From positions 310,001-374,000 of the forward strand of contig NZ_JADIKF010000040.1 of the NCBI RefSeq assembly GCF_016904945.1: DNA of 64,000 nt, written 5' to 3'. The stretch is from Dyella mobilis (GTDB lineage: Bacteria > Pseudomonadota > Gammaproteobacteria > Xanthomonadales > Rhodanobacteraceae). Numbering within the stretch: position 1 is the stretch's first letter; each line of letters opens with the position of its first letter. The notes under the pieces were generated by a model, which saw only the letters and a list, made by a program, of their open reading frames with translations, was not told where the DNA came from and did not search any database. Position numbers and translations under genes: made by a program. Shown one piece after another: positions 1 through 8,346 of this stretch.

Positions 1-204
1 TCCGGCGAGGCTGTAAAGCTGTTCGTGGTGCGCAAGGATCCGAACCTGACGGTGGAGCAGCTCAAGGAGTTCTGCCGCGAAAACCTTACCGGCTACAAAC
101 GGCCGAGGGTGATCGAATTCCGGGACGCCTTGCCCAAGAGCAACGTGGGAAAAATCCTGCGCCGCGAATTGCGCGACGAGAAGAAAGCCGCCGCAGCCGG
201 CTAA
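1..204 (+). CDS. fadD: Long-chain acyl-CoA synthetase (AMP-forming), C-terminal end only
   Basis: Only the last 67 residues are in the window, in frame from base 1 to a TAA at 202-204. The tail carries the closing signature of the adenylate-forming (ANL) ligases: a GYKRP block followed by LPKSNVGKILRRELRD, in which the lysine of the PKSxxGK motif normally contacts the acyl-adenylate. In this family the enzyme activates fatty acids with ATP and CoA at the cytoplasmic membrane. FadD is the likeliest member given the RELRD ending, but other acyl-CoA ligases share this tail and the part that would separate them lies outside the window. Confidence 0.8.
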   Translation, partial: SGEAVKLFVVRKDPNLTVEQLKEFCRENLTGYKRPRVIEFRDALPKSNVGKILRRELRDEKKAAAAG

Positions 205-209
205 CTGTC

Positions 210-280
210 GAGAATCGGGAGTCGAGCATCGGGAAGGGTGAACAGCGAGGCGCGAAGCGCTTCAACTATTCCCGATTCTC
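210..280. repeat. Inverted repeat between convergent genes
   Basis: GAGAATCGGGA (210-220) is matched by its exact complement TCCCGATTCTC (270-280), with a small GAAGCGCTTC palindrome in the loop. It sits between the ends of the ligase gene and the opposing PilZ gene and could act as a bidirectional terminator, although no T-run follows. A similar TCGGGA/TCCCGA hairpin separates the convergent pair near 9.75 kb. Confidence 0.5.
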
Positions 281-296
281 CATTCCCCATTTCCGC

Positions 297-665
297 TTAT
301 TCGTCGTGCCACATCTCCAGGATATCGGCATAGCCGCCTAGCAGATTCCAAAGCGGCACCTGCTTGTCCTCGGGAATGCGGGTATAGGCGAAACCGATGT
401 GTCGCTCCGACACACGCGCCACTTTCGCCTCAAGGTGAATGTGCAGGTCGCTGCCGAAAATCATATCCAGCACCCAGCTCTCGCCGGCCTTCCCGCCCCA
501 TTCGCGCGGCCGGCGCAGCAGCACGCCCGTGGCCGAAATATCGATCAGGTCGGTCGGGTGCGACTCGTCGCCATGGCTCATCAATACCGTGGTCTTGATG
601 CGCATGCGCGCCGGGCGCAGATGCTCTTTGTCGGAACCATCCATGGCATCGTTACCCATTGTCAT
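297..665 (-). CDS. PilZ domain protein
   Basis: A 122-residue protein beginning MTMGNDAMDGSDKEHLRPAR. PilZ domains bind cyclic di-GMP through an arginine-rich RxxxR segment and a (D/N)xSxxG motif. Here DISATGVLL gives a clear second motif. The arginine segment reads RPARMR, so arginine spacing is not exactly canonical and nucleotide binding may be weaker. The start at 665 is chosen because a GGGAG ribosome site lies about 10 bases upstream; a longer in-frame extension to 869 lacks such a site and reads like non-coding sequence. It stands alone and faces the ligase gene. Its partner process (motility, exopolysaccharide or attachment) cannot be told from context. Confidence 0.85.
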   Translation of the reverse strand: MTMGNDAMDGSDKEHLRPARMRIKTTVLMSHGDESHPTDLIDISATGVLLRRPREWGGKAGESWVLDMIFGSDLHIHLEAKVARVSERHIGFAYTRIPEDKQVPLWNLLGGYADILEMWHDE

Positions 666-869
666 GCCCTTCGTCTCCCGCACAGCCTTCTCGCCACAGG
701 CCCAGATCCCACTGCCGGCAACAAAGCCTGTGCCTTCGGCACATCCCTCGTGCCCGTCAGCATCGACCCGCCGGCGGCCGACGTCCCCGGATAACTCCAT
801 ATGATGAAGCAAGCCACGTGCCACTGCTACAGCTACGTTGCAGGCAGCTACGCGGCATATTTCAGGCAA

Positions 870-1426
870 ACCCGAGGCTGGCCGATAGGACGTAATGGGT
901 CACATGCTGCCGCAGCCCGCGCAGCGCCGGCGTCAAAGGGTTTCACCTGCCCTTACGGAAGCTGAAGGGCTTACTGGACATGCCGCCATCCTGCCGTTAA
1001 TCTGTAACCCGCGTGTGGAGCCATGCAAGGACGGCCGCCGGGAGCCCCGGCTGGAATGGCCTCCACCCGATGTACTCAGCCGACCTTACGAATCGCGGGC
1101 GACGCCAGCGGCGTCACGCACGGATCCTGCCTGATCGTTTTCTGCCTGAATTGTTTTCAGAGACCGCGACCTGGCATCCAGCGACCGCCCACCTGATCGA
1201 ACCGCACCGAGTGGCTTCATCAGGATGTTTAATTTGCGGGAAACCGCACGCTCCGGCTGGGCATCGTGCAAAGTGATTGGCTTTATCAGGGTGCCTGTGC
1301 GACCGAGGCATACCAGGGCATGAACCCTTCTTCGATCAAGCATCGAAAAGTCGTGGATCGGAGCGGGTTTTGATCGTCAACAGAACGAATTGCCAGCCCT
1401 GCCGGGCGGCCCAATGACATGCATTA
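870..1426. other. Intergenic stretch with no gene seen
   Basis: About 560 bases between the divergent PilZ and scpA genes. The short open frames here have no recognisable products or ribosome sites. A GACGCC-AGC-GGCGTC hairpin lies near 1106-1122 and a TGCGG-GAAA-CCGCA hairpin near 1237-1251. The promoters of both flanking genes should be here, but I cannot point to convincing -35/-10 pairs. Confidence 0.4.
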
Positions 1427-2353
1427 ATGAGCACTGAGCCAACCGAGCCTCAGCCTGTACAAGCAACGCAAGACGCGTTTGCCGGGGTACCGCAGCAGCA
1501 GGAAATGCCGCTAGCCGTGGTGCGCGGAGAACCGATCCTGCAGATGCCGCAAGACCTGTACATTCCCCCGGATGCGCTGGAAGTCATCCTGGAAGCATTC
1601 GAGGGACCGCTGGATCTTCTGCTTTACCTGATTCGTCGACAGAATCTCGACATTCTCGATATCCCCATTGCCGAAATCACCCGGCAATACATGGAATATA
1701 TCGACATGATGCGCGACGTAATGCGCCTGGAGCTGGCCGCCGAATACCTGCTGATGGCCGCGATCCTGGCTGAAATCAAATCGCGGCTGCTGTTGCCCAG
1801 GCCACCCATGGAAGAAGGCCTCGAGGAAGATCCGCGCGCCGAACTGGTGCGCCGCCTGCAAGAGTATGAACGCTTCAAGAAGGCCGCGGAGGACATCGAT
1901 ACCCTGCCCCGCCTGGAGCGCGATACGGTAGTGGTGCAGGCCGACGCCGGCGAGCGCAACGTGGTGAAGCTGCCGCCGCCGCTGGATTTGAAGGAAATGC
2001 TGCTGGCCCTCAAGGACGTGCTGCACCGGGCCGAACTGTTTGGGCATCACGCCATCAAGCGCGAGGCGCTAAGTGTGCGCCAGCGCATGGGCGAATTGCT
2101 CAGCCGCCTCGACGACGATCAGTTTCATCGTTTTGAGAGCCTGTTCGACGTCACCGAAGGGCGACTGGGCGTGGTGGTCACCTTCCTGGCCATGCTGGAG
2201 CTGGCCAAGGAGTTTCTGGTCAACATCGTGCAGGAAGAACCATTGGCGCCGATTTACGTGAAGGCCAATGCCGGCTCAGCCAGGGAAGAAGCGGAAATCG
2301 TCGCCGGCGATGACGCCTTCGAAGAACAAAACGCCGCGTCCGGCACCGAGTAA
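1427..2353 (+). CDS. scpA: Segregation and condensation protein A
   Basis: A 308-residue kleisin. The ScpA domain begins near residue 45 with LEAFEGPLDLLLYLIRRQNLDILDIPIAEI, the usual N-terminal block that binds the SMC neck, and ends in a winged-helix region (ELAKEFLVNIVQEE) that binds the SMC head. With ScpB and SMC/MukB-like ATPases this forms the bacterial condensin that organises and segregates the chromosome. The first 40 residues are a Gln/Pro-rich extension, and no good Shine-Dalgarno precedes the ATG at 1427, so the start is uncertain; an ATG at 1505 is the main alternative. scpB follows after 48 bases, the normal pairing. Confidence 0.95.
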   Translation: MSTEPTEPQPVQATQDAFAGVPQQQEMPLAVVRGEPILQMPQDLYIPPDALEVILEAFEGPLDLLLYLIRRQNLDILDIPIAEITRQYMEYIDMMRDVMRLELAAEYLLMAAILAEIKSRLLLPRPPMEEGLEEDPRAELVRRLQEYERFKKAAEDIDTLPRLERDTVVVQADAGERNVVKLPPPLDLKEMLLALKDVLHRAELFGHHAIKREALSVRQRMGELLSRLDDDQFHRFESLFDVTEGRLGVVVTFLAMLELAKEFLVNIVQEEPLAPIYVKANAGSAREEAEIVAGDDAFEEQNAASGTE

Positions 2354-2401
2354 AGCTGGAACAGGGGCGCACAACCGTCATGGACACCCGATCCTAAGAC
2401 C

Positions 2402-3355
2402 ATGCAGATCGAGCAACTGAAAGCGATTATCGAAGCCGCGCTGCTTGCCGCCAGCCAACCGCTGACGGTGATGCAACTGGACGAGCTTTTCATCGAGGAA
2501 GACGAAGTCGATCGTGCGCAAATCGCCGTAGCGCTGGAGCTGCTGGCCGCCGACAGCCAGGGGCGCGGCGTGGAGCTGAAAGAAGTGGGCTCCGGTTTCC
2601 GCTACCAGGTTCGGCAAGACGTACACCCCTGGGTGTCGCGCATGTGGTCGGAGAAACCCAGCCGCTATTCGCGTGCCCTGCTCGAAACGCTGGCCTTGAT
2701 CGCTTACCGCCAGCCGATCACTCGTCCGGAAATCGAACAGATTCGCGGTGTGGTGGTCTCGTCCAACATCGTCAAGACGCTGGAAGAGCGCGAGTGGGTC
2801 CGCGTCGTGGGTCATCGCGACGTGCCCGGCAAGCCGGCGCTCTATGGCACCACGCGCATTTTCCTCGACTACTTCAACCTGAAGTCGCTGGACGAATTGC
2901 CGCCGCTCTCCGAAATCCGGGACATGGAAGACCCGCAGCTTCGCCTGGATAACGAACCGTTTCCGCCGCGCGTCATCAAGGATCTGCCGATCGATCCGGA
3001 TGCCGAGGACGCCGAAAGCGAAGCCGCCAACGAGGAACGCGAAGAGCACTCCGAAGAAGTGCAGACGCAGGAAGAACAAACCGAAGAAAAGCAGGCCGGG
3101 GAAGTTCACGCCCACGAGGAACGTGGCACTGCCGCGCCGGTCGACGAAGAACGGGCCGGCGAAACACCGACCGAAGAAACAAACGAACATCCGGAACCGC
3201 AGCAACACGCGGACCACCACCAAACCGAACACGACGCACCCGTTACCGCAACGGACGCCGTTACCGAATCCCCTTCCACTGCCGACGAGGCAGCGGACCA
3301 CGCGGAAGCCGATGAAGGTTCCGCCGAGCAAGACACCGAGGAGTACCGCGCATGA
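2402..3355 (+). CDS. scpB: Segregation and condensation protein B
   Basis: A 317-residue protein. Residues 1-190 are the tandem winged-helix ScpB domain (IEAALLAASQPLTVMQLDELF near the start, then LIAYRQPITRPEIEQIRGV), which dimerises and wraps around ScpA in the condensin complex. From about residue 200 to the end is a long Glu/Asp/Thr-rich tail of low complexity, rich in EE and TEE pairs, longer than in many ScpB proteins and probably disordered. The gene's last four bases overlap the rluB start as ATGA (3352-3355), implying translational coupling in a scpA-scpB-rluB operon, an arrangement common in this lineage. Confidence 0.95.
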   Translation: MQIEQLKAIIEAALLAASQPLTVMQLDELFIEEDEVDRAQIAVALELLAADSQGRGVELKEVGSGFRYQVRQDVHPWVSRMWSEKPSRYSRALLETLALIAYRQPITRPEIEQIRGVVVSSNIVKTLEEREWVRVVGHRDVPGKPALYGTTRIFLDYFNLKSLDELPPLSEIRDMEDPQLRLDNEPFPPRVIKDLPIDPDAEDAESEAANEEREEHSEEVQTQEEQTEEKQAGEVHAHEERGTAAPVDEERAGETPTEETNEHPEPQQHADHHQTEHDAPVTATDAVTESPSTADEAADHAEADEGSAEQDTEEYRA

Positions 3356-4776
3356 ATGCGCCGCAAAAATCCGTATTGAGCCTCAAGCGCGCAACGCCGC
3401 CTGAAAACGCCCCCCAGATTGAAGAACGCCTGCACAAAGTGCTCGCCAACGCCGGCCTCGGCTCGCGACGCATGCTGGAACAGCGTATCCAGGCGGGTGA
3501 AGTCGAAGTCAACGGCAGTGCCGCCAACATTGGTGCCAGCGTTCGCGCGGGCGACCGCGTAACGCTGGACAGCAAGCAGTTCGTAGTCGCCACCGACAAC
3601 CGCGACGATGCCGAAGTGCTGGTGTACCACAAGCCCGAAGGCGTGGTGACCACCCGCGAAGACCCCGAAGGCCGCCCCACCGTGTTCGAACAGTTGCCGC
3701 GACTCAAAGGCGCGCGCTGGGTTGCCGTGGGTCGCCTGGATATCAACACCACCGGCCTGCTGCTGCTGACCACCGACGGTGAACTGGCCAACGCGCTGAT
3801 GCATCCGCGCAGCGGGCTGGAGCGCGAATACCTGTGCCGCGTGCACGGCGAAGTGCCCGACGAAATCATCGAAAAGCTGAAAGCCGGCGTGGAGCTGGAA
3901 GACGGCCCGGCACGCTTCGACGAAATTGCCATCATCAGCCGCGGCGGCAGCCACAGCTGGTTCCGCGTGGTGATCCGCGAAGGCCGCAACCGCGAAGTCC
4001 GCCGACTGTGGGATTCGCAGGGCTTCCTGGTCAGCCGCCTCAAGCGCATCCGTTACGGCAACATCGAACTGCCGCGCATGCTGCGCCGTGGCGATTGCGA
4101 AGCGCTCAACGAAGAATTGGTCAAGGAGTTGCGCAAGGTCGCCGGTCTGGGCGCCCCGCAGCCGGTGCTCACGCTCAGCCCGGTCCTGCACCAGCGCCGC
4201 GCCCAGCGCAACGTGGTCGAATATCGCCCCGAACGCGGCGCCGGCGCAGCCTGGAGCGGCGGCTATCACGATGAAGCCCGCGAATTGCGCGCCTTTGATC
4301 GTATCCGCGAAGAACCCGTGCGCGGCAAGCAGCAGCGCCGTCGCCCGGCCGGCGATGTGAATGGCAATGTCGCCAGGCCCGAGCGCCCCGCCAACCCCCG
4401 CGGCAAGAAAAAGCGCGGCATCGGTCCGGGGCAGGAGTTGCCGCCGGCACGCACCTGGTTTGCCGGCGAAACCCGCGAGGGCGGTCGCGGTGGACGCGCG
4501 GGCGGTGGCGGACGCAGCGCTGGCGGTACTGGTGCCAGTGGTGGCGCAAGCGCCTATGGCAATCGCCGTGGCGGCACCGGCAACGCGAGCCCTTACGGCA
4601 ATGCCAATGCAGGCGGCAATGCCAATCGCGGCAATCGCAGCGGCGGCGGCGGACGTCCCGGCCAGGGTGGTCGCCCGCAAGGCGCAGGTGGCCGCCCGCA
4701 AGGACGCGGCAATCGTCCGCAAGGTGGCGGTGGTCGTCCCCAAGGTGGCGGCAACCGCGGCGGCGGCAATCGCTGA
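3352..4776 (+). CDS. rluB: 23S rRNA pseudouridine(2605) synthase RluB
   Basis: A 474-residue RsuA/RluB-type pseudouridine synthase. An S4 RNA-binding domain spans about residues 24-70 (ERLHKVLANAGLGSRRMLEQ), followed by the catalytic domain with GRLDINTTGLLLLTTDG, where Asp130 is the expected nucleophile. The family isomerises U2605 of 23S rRNA during large-subunit assembly. From about residue 370 the protein turns into a Gly/Arg/Asn/Gln-rich tail ending in several RPQG repeats, probably a disordered RNA-binding extension. The start overlaps scpB by ATGA. The next gene begins 15 bases beyond the stop, so it may be co-transcribed. Confidence 0.93.
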   Translation: MNAPQKSVLSLKRATPPENAPQIEERLHKVLANAGLGSRRMLEQRIQAGEVEVNGSAANIGASVRAGDRVTLDSKQFVVATDNRDDAEVLVYHKPEGVVTTREDPEGRPTVFEQLPRLKGARWVAVGRLDINTTGLLLLTTDGELANALMHPRSGLEREYLCRVHGEVPDEIIEKLKAGVELEDGPARFDEIAIISRGGSHSWFRVVIREGRNREVRRLWDSQGFLVSRLKRIRYGNIELPRMLRRGDCEALNEELVKELRKVAGLGAPQPVLTLSPVLHQRRAQRNVVEYRPERGAGAAWSGGYHDEARELRAFDRIREEPVRGKQQRRRPAGDVNGNVARPERPANPRGKKKRGIGPGQELPPARTWFAGETREGGRGGRAGGGGRSAGGTGASGGASAYGNRRGGTGNASPYGNANAGGNANRGNRSGGGGRPGQGGRPQGAGGRPQGRGNRPQGGGGRPQGGGNRGGGNR

Positions 4777-4791
4777 TCGTTCACGCTAACC

Positions 4792-5136
4792 GTGATTCGC
4801 ATCTACCACAATCAGCGCTGCTCGAAATCGCGCAGCGCACTGGCCTTGCTGGAACAACACGGCAAGCCTTTCGAGGTCATCAACTACCTCGAGACGCCAC
4901 CCAGCGCGGCCGAGCTGCGGACGTTGCTGACCCAACTGGGCATCACCGCCCGTCAGCTGCTGCGGAGCAGCGAAGATGCCTACGCGACATTGCACCTGGA
5001 CGATGCCTCGCTCGACGACGATGCATTGATCGACGCCATGACGAAATACCCCAAGCTGATCGAACGCCCGATCGTGGTCGCCAATGGCAAAGCGGTGATT
5101 GGTCGCCCGCCCGAAGTCGTGCTGGATATTTTGTAG
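4792..5136 (+). CDS. ArsC family (YfgD-like) reductase
   Basis: A 114-residue thioredoxin-fold protein with the ArsC signature IYHNQRCSKSRSALALLEQ; Cys10 is in the position of the arsenate-binding cysteine. The C-terminal block LIERPIVVANGKAVIGRPPE is typical. True ArsC enzymes reduce arsenate using glutaredoxin, and the RCSKSR version is the YfgD branch, whose physiological substrate is less certain. It starts with GTG, 15 bases after rluB, and no ars operon genes are present, so a housekeeping redox role is at least as likely as arsenic resistance. Confidence 0.85.
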   Translation: MIRIYHNQRCSKSRSALALLEQHGKPFEVINYLETPPSAAELRTLLTQLGITARQLLRSSEDAYATLHLDDASLDDDALIDAMTKYPKLIERPIVVANGKAVIGRPPEVVLDIL

Positions 5137-5142
5137 ACCAGC

Positions 5143-5179
5143 GTAACCCGACGTTTTCATGCGATGTCTGCCGGGTTAC
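5143..5179. terminator. Possible bidirectional terminator hairpin
   Basis: GTAACCCG (5143-5150) pairs with CGGGTTAC (5172-5179) between the convergent ArsC-like and DUF1330-like genes. The loop is 21 bases and contains TTTT. There is no classic T-run after the stem, so termination is inferred from position only. Confidence 0.4.
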
Positions 5180-5206
5180 GCCGGATCAAGTCCGGAGTGA
5201 CCCGGC

Positions 5207-5647
5207 CTAGACACCGAGATCTATTTCAGCGAGCGGCAGCAGGCGGGAATCTTCCAGCGCCGCGGCCCGGTGCCCTGCCCCAGCCAGAAACGCCTCGTGC
5301 GAAGCGAACGCCAGAAAAGACTCGGTGCTGCGCTGCCGTACCAGCATGGCCATATCCCATCGCTCACCCGGCGGCCCGATGAGAAATGCATCAGCGGCGC
5401 CCAGAAACAGCAGTTCGCCACCGGATTCTCGCAAGTGAGGCAGGCTATGTTCGATGTAGCGGAAATAAGCCGCCGCACCTGTAATGGGAGTCTCCGGGGC
5501 CAGTTCGGGGGCATGCGAATAATCCGCCGTTCGACGGAAGCGAAGCAGGTTGAGCATGACGATCGAACCCTGCATGTCGCGCTGGACAAAAGCTCGTCCC
5601 GCCTCCTGCGTTACTTCGAGGTAGTGCTTGTCGGAATTCGCGCTCAC
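5207..5647 (-). CDS. DUF1330-like protein
   Basis: A 146-residue protein with the look of the DUF1330 / dimeric alpha-beta barrel group: an early VMLNLLRFR strand, YFRYIEHSLPHL, GGELLFLGAADAFLIGPPGERWDMAMLVRQRSTESFLAF and a C-terminal RLLPL segment. Members are small oligomeric proteins of largely unknown role. It starts at GTG (5645-5647), overlapping the DUF2239 stop as GTGA with a GAGG site seven to eight bases upstream inside that gene, so the two are translationally coupled. The family call rests on pattern memory only. Confidence 0.7.
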   Translation of the reverse strand: MSANSDKHYLEVTQEAGRAFVQRDMQGSIVMLNLLRFRRTADYSHAPELAPETPITGAAAYFRYIEHSLPHLRESGGELLFLGAADAFLIGPPGERWDMAMLVRQRSTESFLAFASHEAFLAGAGHRAAALEDSRLLPLAEIDLGV

Positions 5648-6261
5648 GGTTGAACCTCATGCCTGCCTTCACCGTAAGCAAGCCACGTAGCGTGCACCCG
5701 CACATCGGCCGGCCACGCCGCCATACATTCGTCGAACTTCGCCTCTTCGTTCGCGAACAAGGCCCGACTTGCTTCTTCGAACCCGGGTAGATCGCCAGCC
5801 ATCGCTGACATGAAGTGATAAGCGCGTTCCTGTGCCGCGCGTGATTGATCGCGCTCGCCGTATTTACGCCGTCCCTCTTCCACCAGTTTGCGCAGGGCCA
5901 CGGAGGGACCACCGGGCTGCAACGCCAACCATTCCCAGTGCCTGGGCAGCAACGTTACTTCGCGAGCGACCACCCCAAGCTTTGGGCGCCCCCGGCCGCG
6001 CGGCGCATCGGCGATGGATGGCGAGCGGCCTTCACTCCCCGCCGGCTCGGCAGGGTAACGGGCAAAGATGTCCTCATCCGTACCGCGCGTGTCGATATCG
6101 ATCGAACGGCCCGTGCTGTCATCGAAGATCAGAATCGGCTCGGCTCTATCGCGCTCAGCCGCCAGCTTGACCGCCAGCGCCACGACGTGCAGCGGCCCAG
6201 AGGCGAGGCGCCAGTGGCCCTGGAACCCGGTATAGGAACGAGGCGGGGTTGAATCAGTCAT
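5644..6261 (-). CDS. DUF2239 family protein
   Basis: A 205-residue protein resembling DUF2239: SYTGFQGHWRLASGPLHVVALA, then ILIFDDSTGRSIDID and a Pro/Gly/Arg linker leading to EVTLLPRHWEWLALQPGGPS and SVALRKLVEEGRRKY, a segment that resembles replication-initiator-like or helix-turn-helix modules in this family. The function is unknown. I chose ATG at 6261 because AGGAG lies eight bases before it. The GTG at 6285 would fall inside the promoter's -10 region. It is the first gene of an operon with the DUF1330-like gene and has a near-consensus promoter. Confidence 0.75.
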   Translation of the reverse strand: MTDSTPPRSYTGFQGHWRLASGPLHVVALAVKLAAERDRAEPILIFDDSTGRSIDIDTRGTDEDIFARYPAEPAGSEGRSPSIADAPRGRGRPKLGVVAREVTLLPRHWEWLALQPGGPSVALRKLVEEGRRKYGERDQSRAAQERAYHFMSAMAGDLPGFEEASRALFANEEAKFDECMAAWPADVRVHATWLAYGEGRHEVQP

Positions 6262-6287
6262 TCGTGGACTCCTGTCTTGGTCCACGA

Positions 6288-6332
6288 ATAATACCCGGGT
6301 AAAAAAAAATCCGTCAATATTATCCGGGTAAA
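6288..6332 (-). promoter_or_regulatory. Promoter of the DUF2239 operon with twin operator-like repeats
   Basis: On the minus strand TTGACG (6312-6317) and TATTAT (6288-6293) are separated by 18 bases, a near-consensus sigma-70 promoter. Read on the plus strand, two copies of the motif ATA(A/T)TA(C/T)CCGGGTAA lie at 6288-6303 and 6317-6332, matching at 14 of 16 bases and 29 bases apart, close to three helical turns. One covers the -10 and one the -35. This is the layout of a repressor acting on the promoter; the regulator is unknown. Confidence 0.6.
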
Positions 6333-6358
6333 TTTAGATCCGGACCCATACCCAAGAA

Positions 6359-6384
6359 AAAGGCCGCCTCGAAGGGCGGCCTTT
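6359..6384 (-). terminator. Rho-independent terminator of rlmE-ftsH
   Basis: A perfect ten-base-pair stem, AAAGGCCGCC (6359-6368) with GGCGGCCTTT (6375-6384), and a six-base loop. On the minus strand it is followed by TTTTTCTTGG, as expected just beyond the ftsH stop. Confidence 0.85.
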
Positions 6385-6405
6385 CATTGACGGCTTGAGG
6401 CGGGA

Positions 6406-8346
6406 TCAGATTCGGCTTTGGGTCGCCGGATCGCCGACCTTCGCCCCCGCATCACCGCGCGGCGGCGGCGGCGGTACCGACGACGAGCCCGAAGACGAAG
6501 TCTTGGACCAGTCCGCGGGAGGTCCCGGAACGCGACCGGCCATGATGTCGTCGATCTGGCGAGCATCGATGGTTTCGTACTGCAGCAAGGCATCGGCCAT
6601 GACGTGCAGCTTGTCGATGTTGTCGGTCAGGATCTGCGTGGTACGGGCATAAGCGCGGTCGAGGATGTCGCGTACGACTTCGTCGATCTTGCGCGCCGTC
6701 TCGTTGGAGACGTTCTTGTGTTGCGTGACCGAGCGGCCCAGGAACACTTCATCCTCTTCCTCGCCATAGGTCACCGGACCCAGGGCATCGGAAAGGCCCC
6801 ACTTCGTGGCCATGTTGCGCGCCATCTTGGTCGCGCGCTCGATGTCGTTGGAGGCACCAGTGGTGACCTTGTCCGTACCGAAGATCAATTCTTCGGCCAC
6901 GCGCCCGCCGTAAAGCGAGCAGAGCTGCGATTCGATCGCCACCTTGTTCATGCTGTACTTATCGCCTTCCGGCAAGTACATGGTGACACCCAACGCGCGG
7001 CCGCGCGGGATGATGGTGACCTTGTAGACCGGGTCGTGCTCGGGTACTACGCGACCGACGATGGCGTGGCCGGCTTCGTGATAGGCGGTGAGCTTTTTCT
7101 CGTCTTCGCTCATGGCCATCGAGCGACGCTCGGTACCCATCAGGATCTTGTCGCGCGCCTTGTCCATGTGGTTCATGCGCACTTCGCGCGCATTCTCACG
7201 TGCCGCGAACAGCGCAGCCTCGTTCACCAGGTTGGCCAGATCCGCACCGGAGAAGCCAGGCGTACCGCGCGCAATGACCATCGCGTCCACGTCGCTCGCC
7301 GTGGGTACCTTACGCAGATGCACCTTGAGGATCTGCTCACGCCCCTTCACGTCCGGCAAGCCCACCACCACCTGGCGATCGAAGCGGCCCGGGCGCAGCA
7401 GCGCCGGGTCGAGCACGTCGGGACGGTTGGTCGCAGCGATGACAATGATGCCTTCGGTGCCTTCGAAACCGTCCATTTCGACCAGCAGCTGATTGAGCGT
7501 CTGTTCGCGCTCGTCGTGGCCGCCGCCAAGGCCTGCGCCACGATGGCGACCCACCGCATCGATTTCGTCGATGAAGATGATGCACGGCGCGTGTTTCTTG
7601 GCCTGGTCGAACATGTCGCGGACGCGCGAGGCACCGACGCCGACGAACATTTCAACGAAATCGGAACCGGAGATCGAGAAGAACGGCACCTTCGCCTCGC
7701 CGGCAATCGCCTTGGCGAGCAGCGTTTTACCCGTACCGGGCGGGCCGACCATCAGCACGCCGCGCGGGATCTTGCCGCCCAGGCGCTGGAACTTGCCCGG
7801 GTCGCGCAGGAACTCGACCAGTTCGCCGACTTCTTCCTTGGCTTCGTCGCAACCGGCGACGTCGCTGAAATTCACCTTGACCTGGTCTTCGCCCTGCAGC
7901 TTGGCACGCGAACGGCCGAAGCTCATGGCACCGCGCCCACCGCCGCCTTGCTGCATCTGGCGCATGAACCAGATGAACACGCCGACGATCAGGATCACCG
8001 GCAGCCAGTTGATGAGCAGGCCGATCAGTGAGAAGCCGGTGCCGGAATCCTGCGAAACGGTGACGTTCTTGTCCTGCATCTGCTTGACCACCGAGTTGGT
8101 GGAGAAGCCGAGTACGGGAGCGACCGTGCGGTAGTTGCTGCCATCCTTCAGCTTGCCGCTGATCGTGGCGGGATTTTCGGCGCTGATCGTCGCGGTAGCG
8201 ACATTGCCGCTATCCACGCTCTGCACGAAGCTGCTGTAAGGCAGATCCGATGAGGCGCCCCCGTGCGGGTTGAAGCTCTGGAATACGGTGATCAATACCA
8301 CCGCAATCACCAGCCAGAGCAACAGGGTTTTCCATGTCTCGTTCAT
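6406..8346 (-). CDS. ftsH: ATP-dependent zinc metalloprotease FtsH
   Basis: A 646-residue membrane AAA+ protease that degrades misfolded membrane proteins and regulators such as LpxC in relatives. Two transmembrane segments (about residues 8-23 and 107-127) bracket a periplasmic domain. The AAA+ module has Walker A GPPGTGKT at 201-208, Walker B IFIDEID near 257-263, and the second region of homology ATNRPDVLDPALLRPGRFDR around 305-324. The zinc-binding motif HEAGH is at about 423-427. The C-terminus is Ser/Pro-rich. The start overlaps rlmE by ATGA. The rlmE-ftsH pair is a conserved gammaproteobacterial operon. Confidence 0.98.
   Translation of the reverse strand: MNETWKTLLLWLVIAVVLITVFQSFNPHGGASSDLPYSSFVQSVDSGNVATATISAENPATISGKLKDGSNYRTVAPVLGFSTNSVVKQMQDKNVTVSQDSGTGFSLIGLLINWLPVILIVGVFIWFMRQMQQGGGGRGAMSFGRSRAKLQGEDQVKVNFSDVAGCDEAKEEVGELVEFLRDPGKFQRLGGKIPRGVLMVGPPGTGKTLLAKAIAGEAKVPFFSISGSDFVEMFVGVGASRVRDMFDQAKKHAPCIIFIDEIDAVGRHRGAGLGGGHDEREQTLNQLLVEMDGFEGTEGIIVIAATNRPDVLDPALLRPGRFDRQVVVGLPDVKGREQILKVHLRKVPTASDVDAMVIARGTPGFSGADLANLVNEAALFAARENAREVRMNHMDKARDKILMGTERRSMAMSEDEKKLTAYHEAGHAIVGRVVPEHDPVYKVTIIPRGRALGVTMYLPEGDKYSMNKVAIESQLCSLYGGRVAEELIFGTDKVTTGASNDIERATKMARNMATKWGLSDALGPVTYGEEEDEVFLGRSVTQHKNVSNETARKIDEVVRDILDRAYARTTQILTDNIDKLHVMADALLQYETIDARQIDDIMAGRVPGPPADWSKTSSSGSSSVPPPPPRGDAGAKVGDPATQSRI

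Noticed and set aside
295..869. Longer 190-residue version of the PilZ protein
   Set aside because: The extra N-terminus has no domain similarity, while a good ribosome site precedes the internal ATG at 665.
3106..4743. A 545-codon minus-strand frame opposite scpB/rluB
   Set aside because: It consists of Ala/Thr/Gly-rich low-complexity sequence produced by the repetitive tail of rluB on the other strand.
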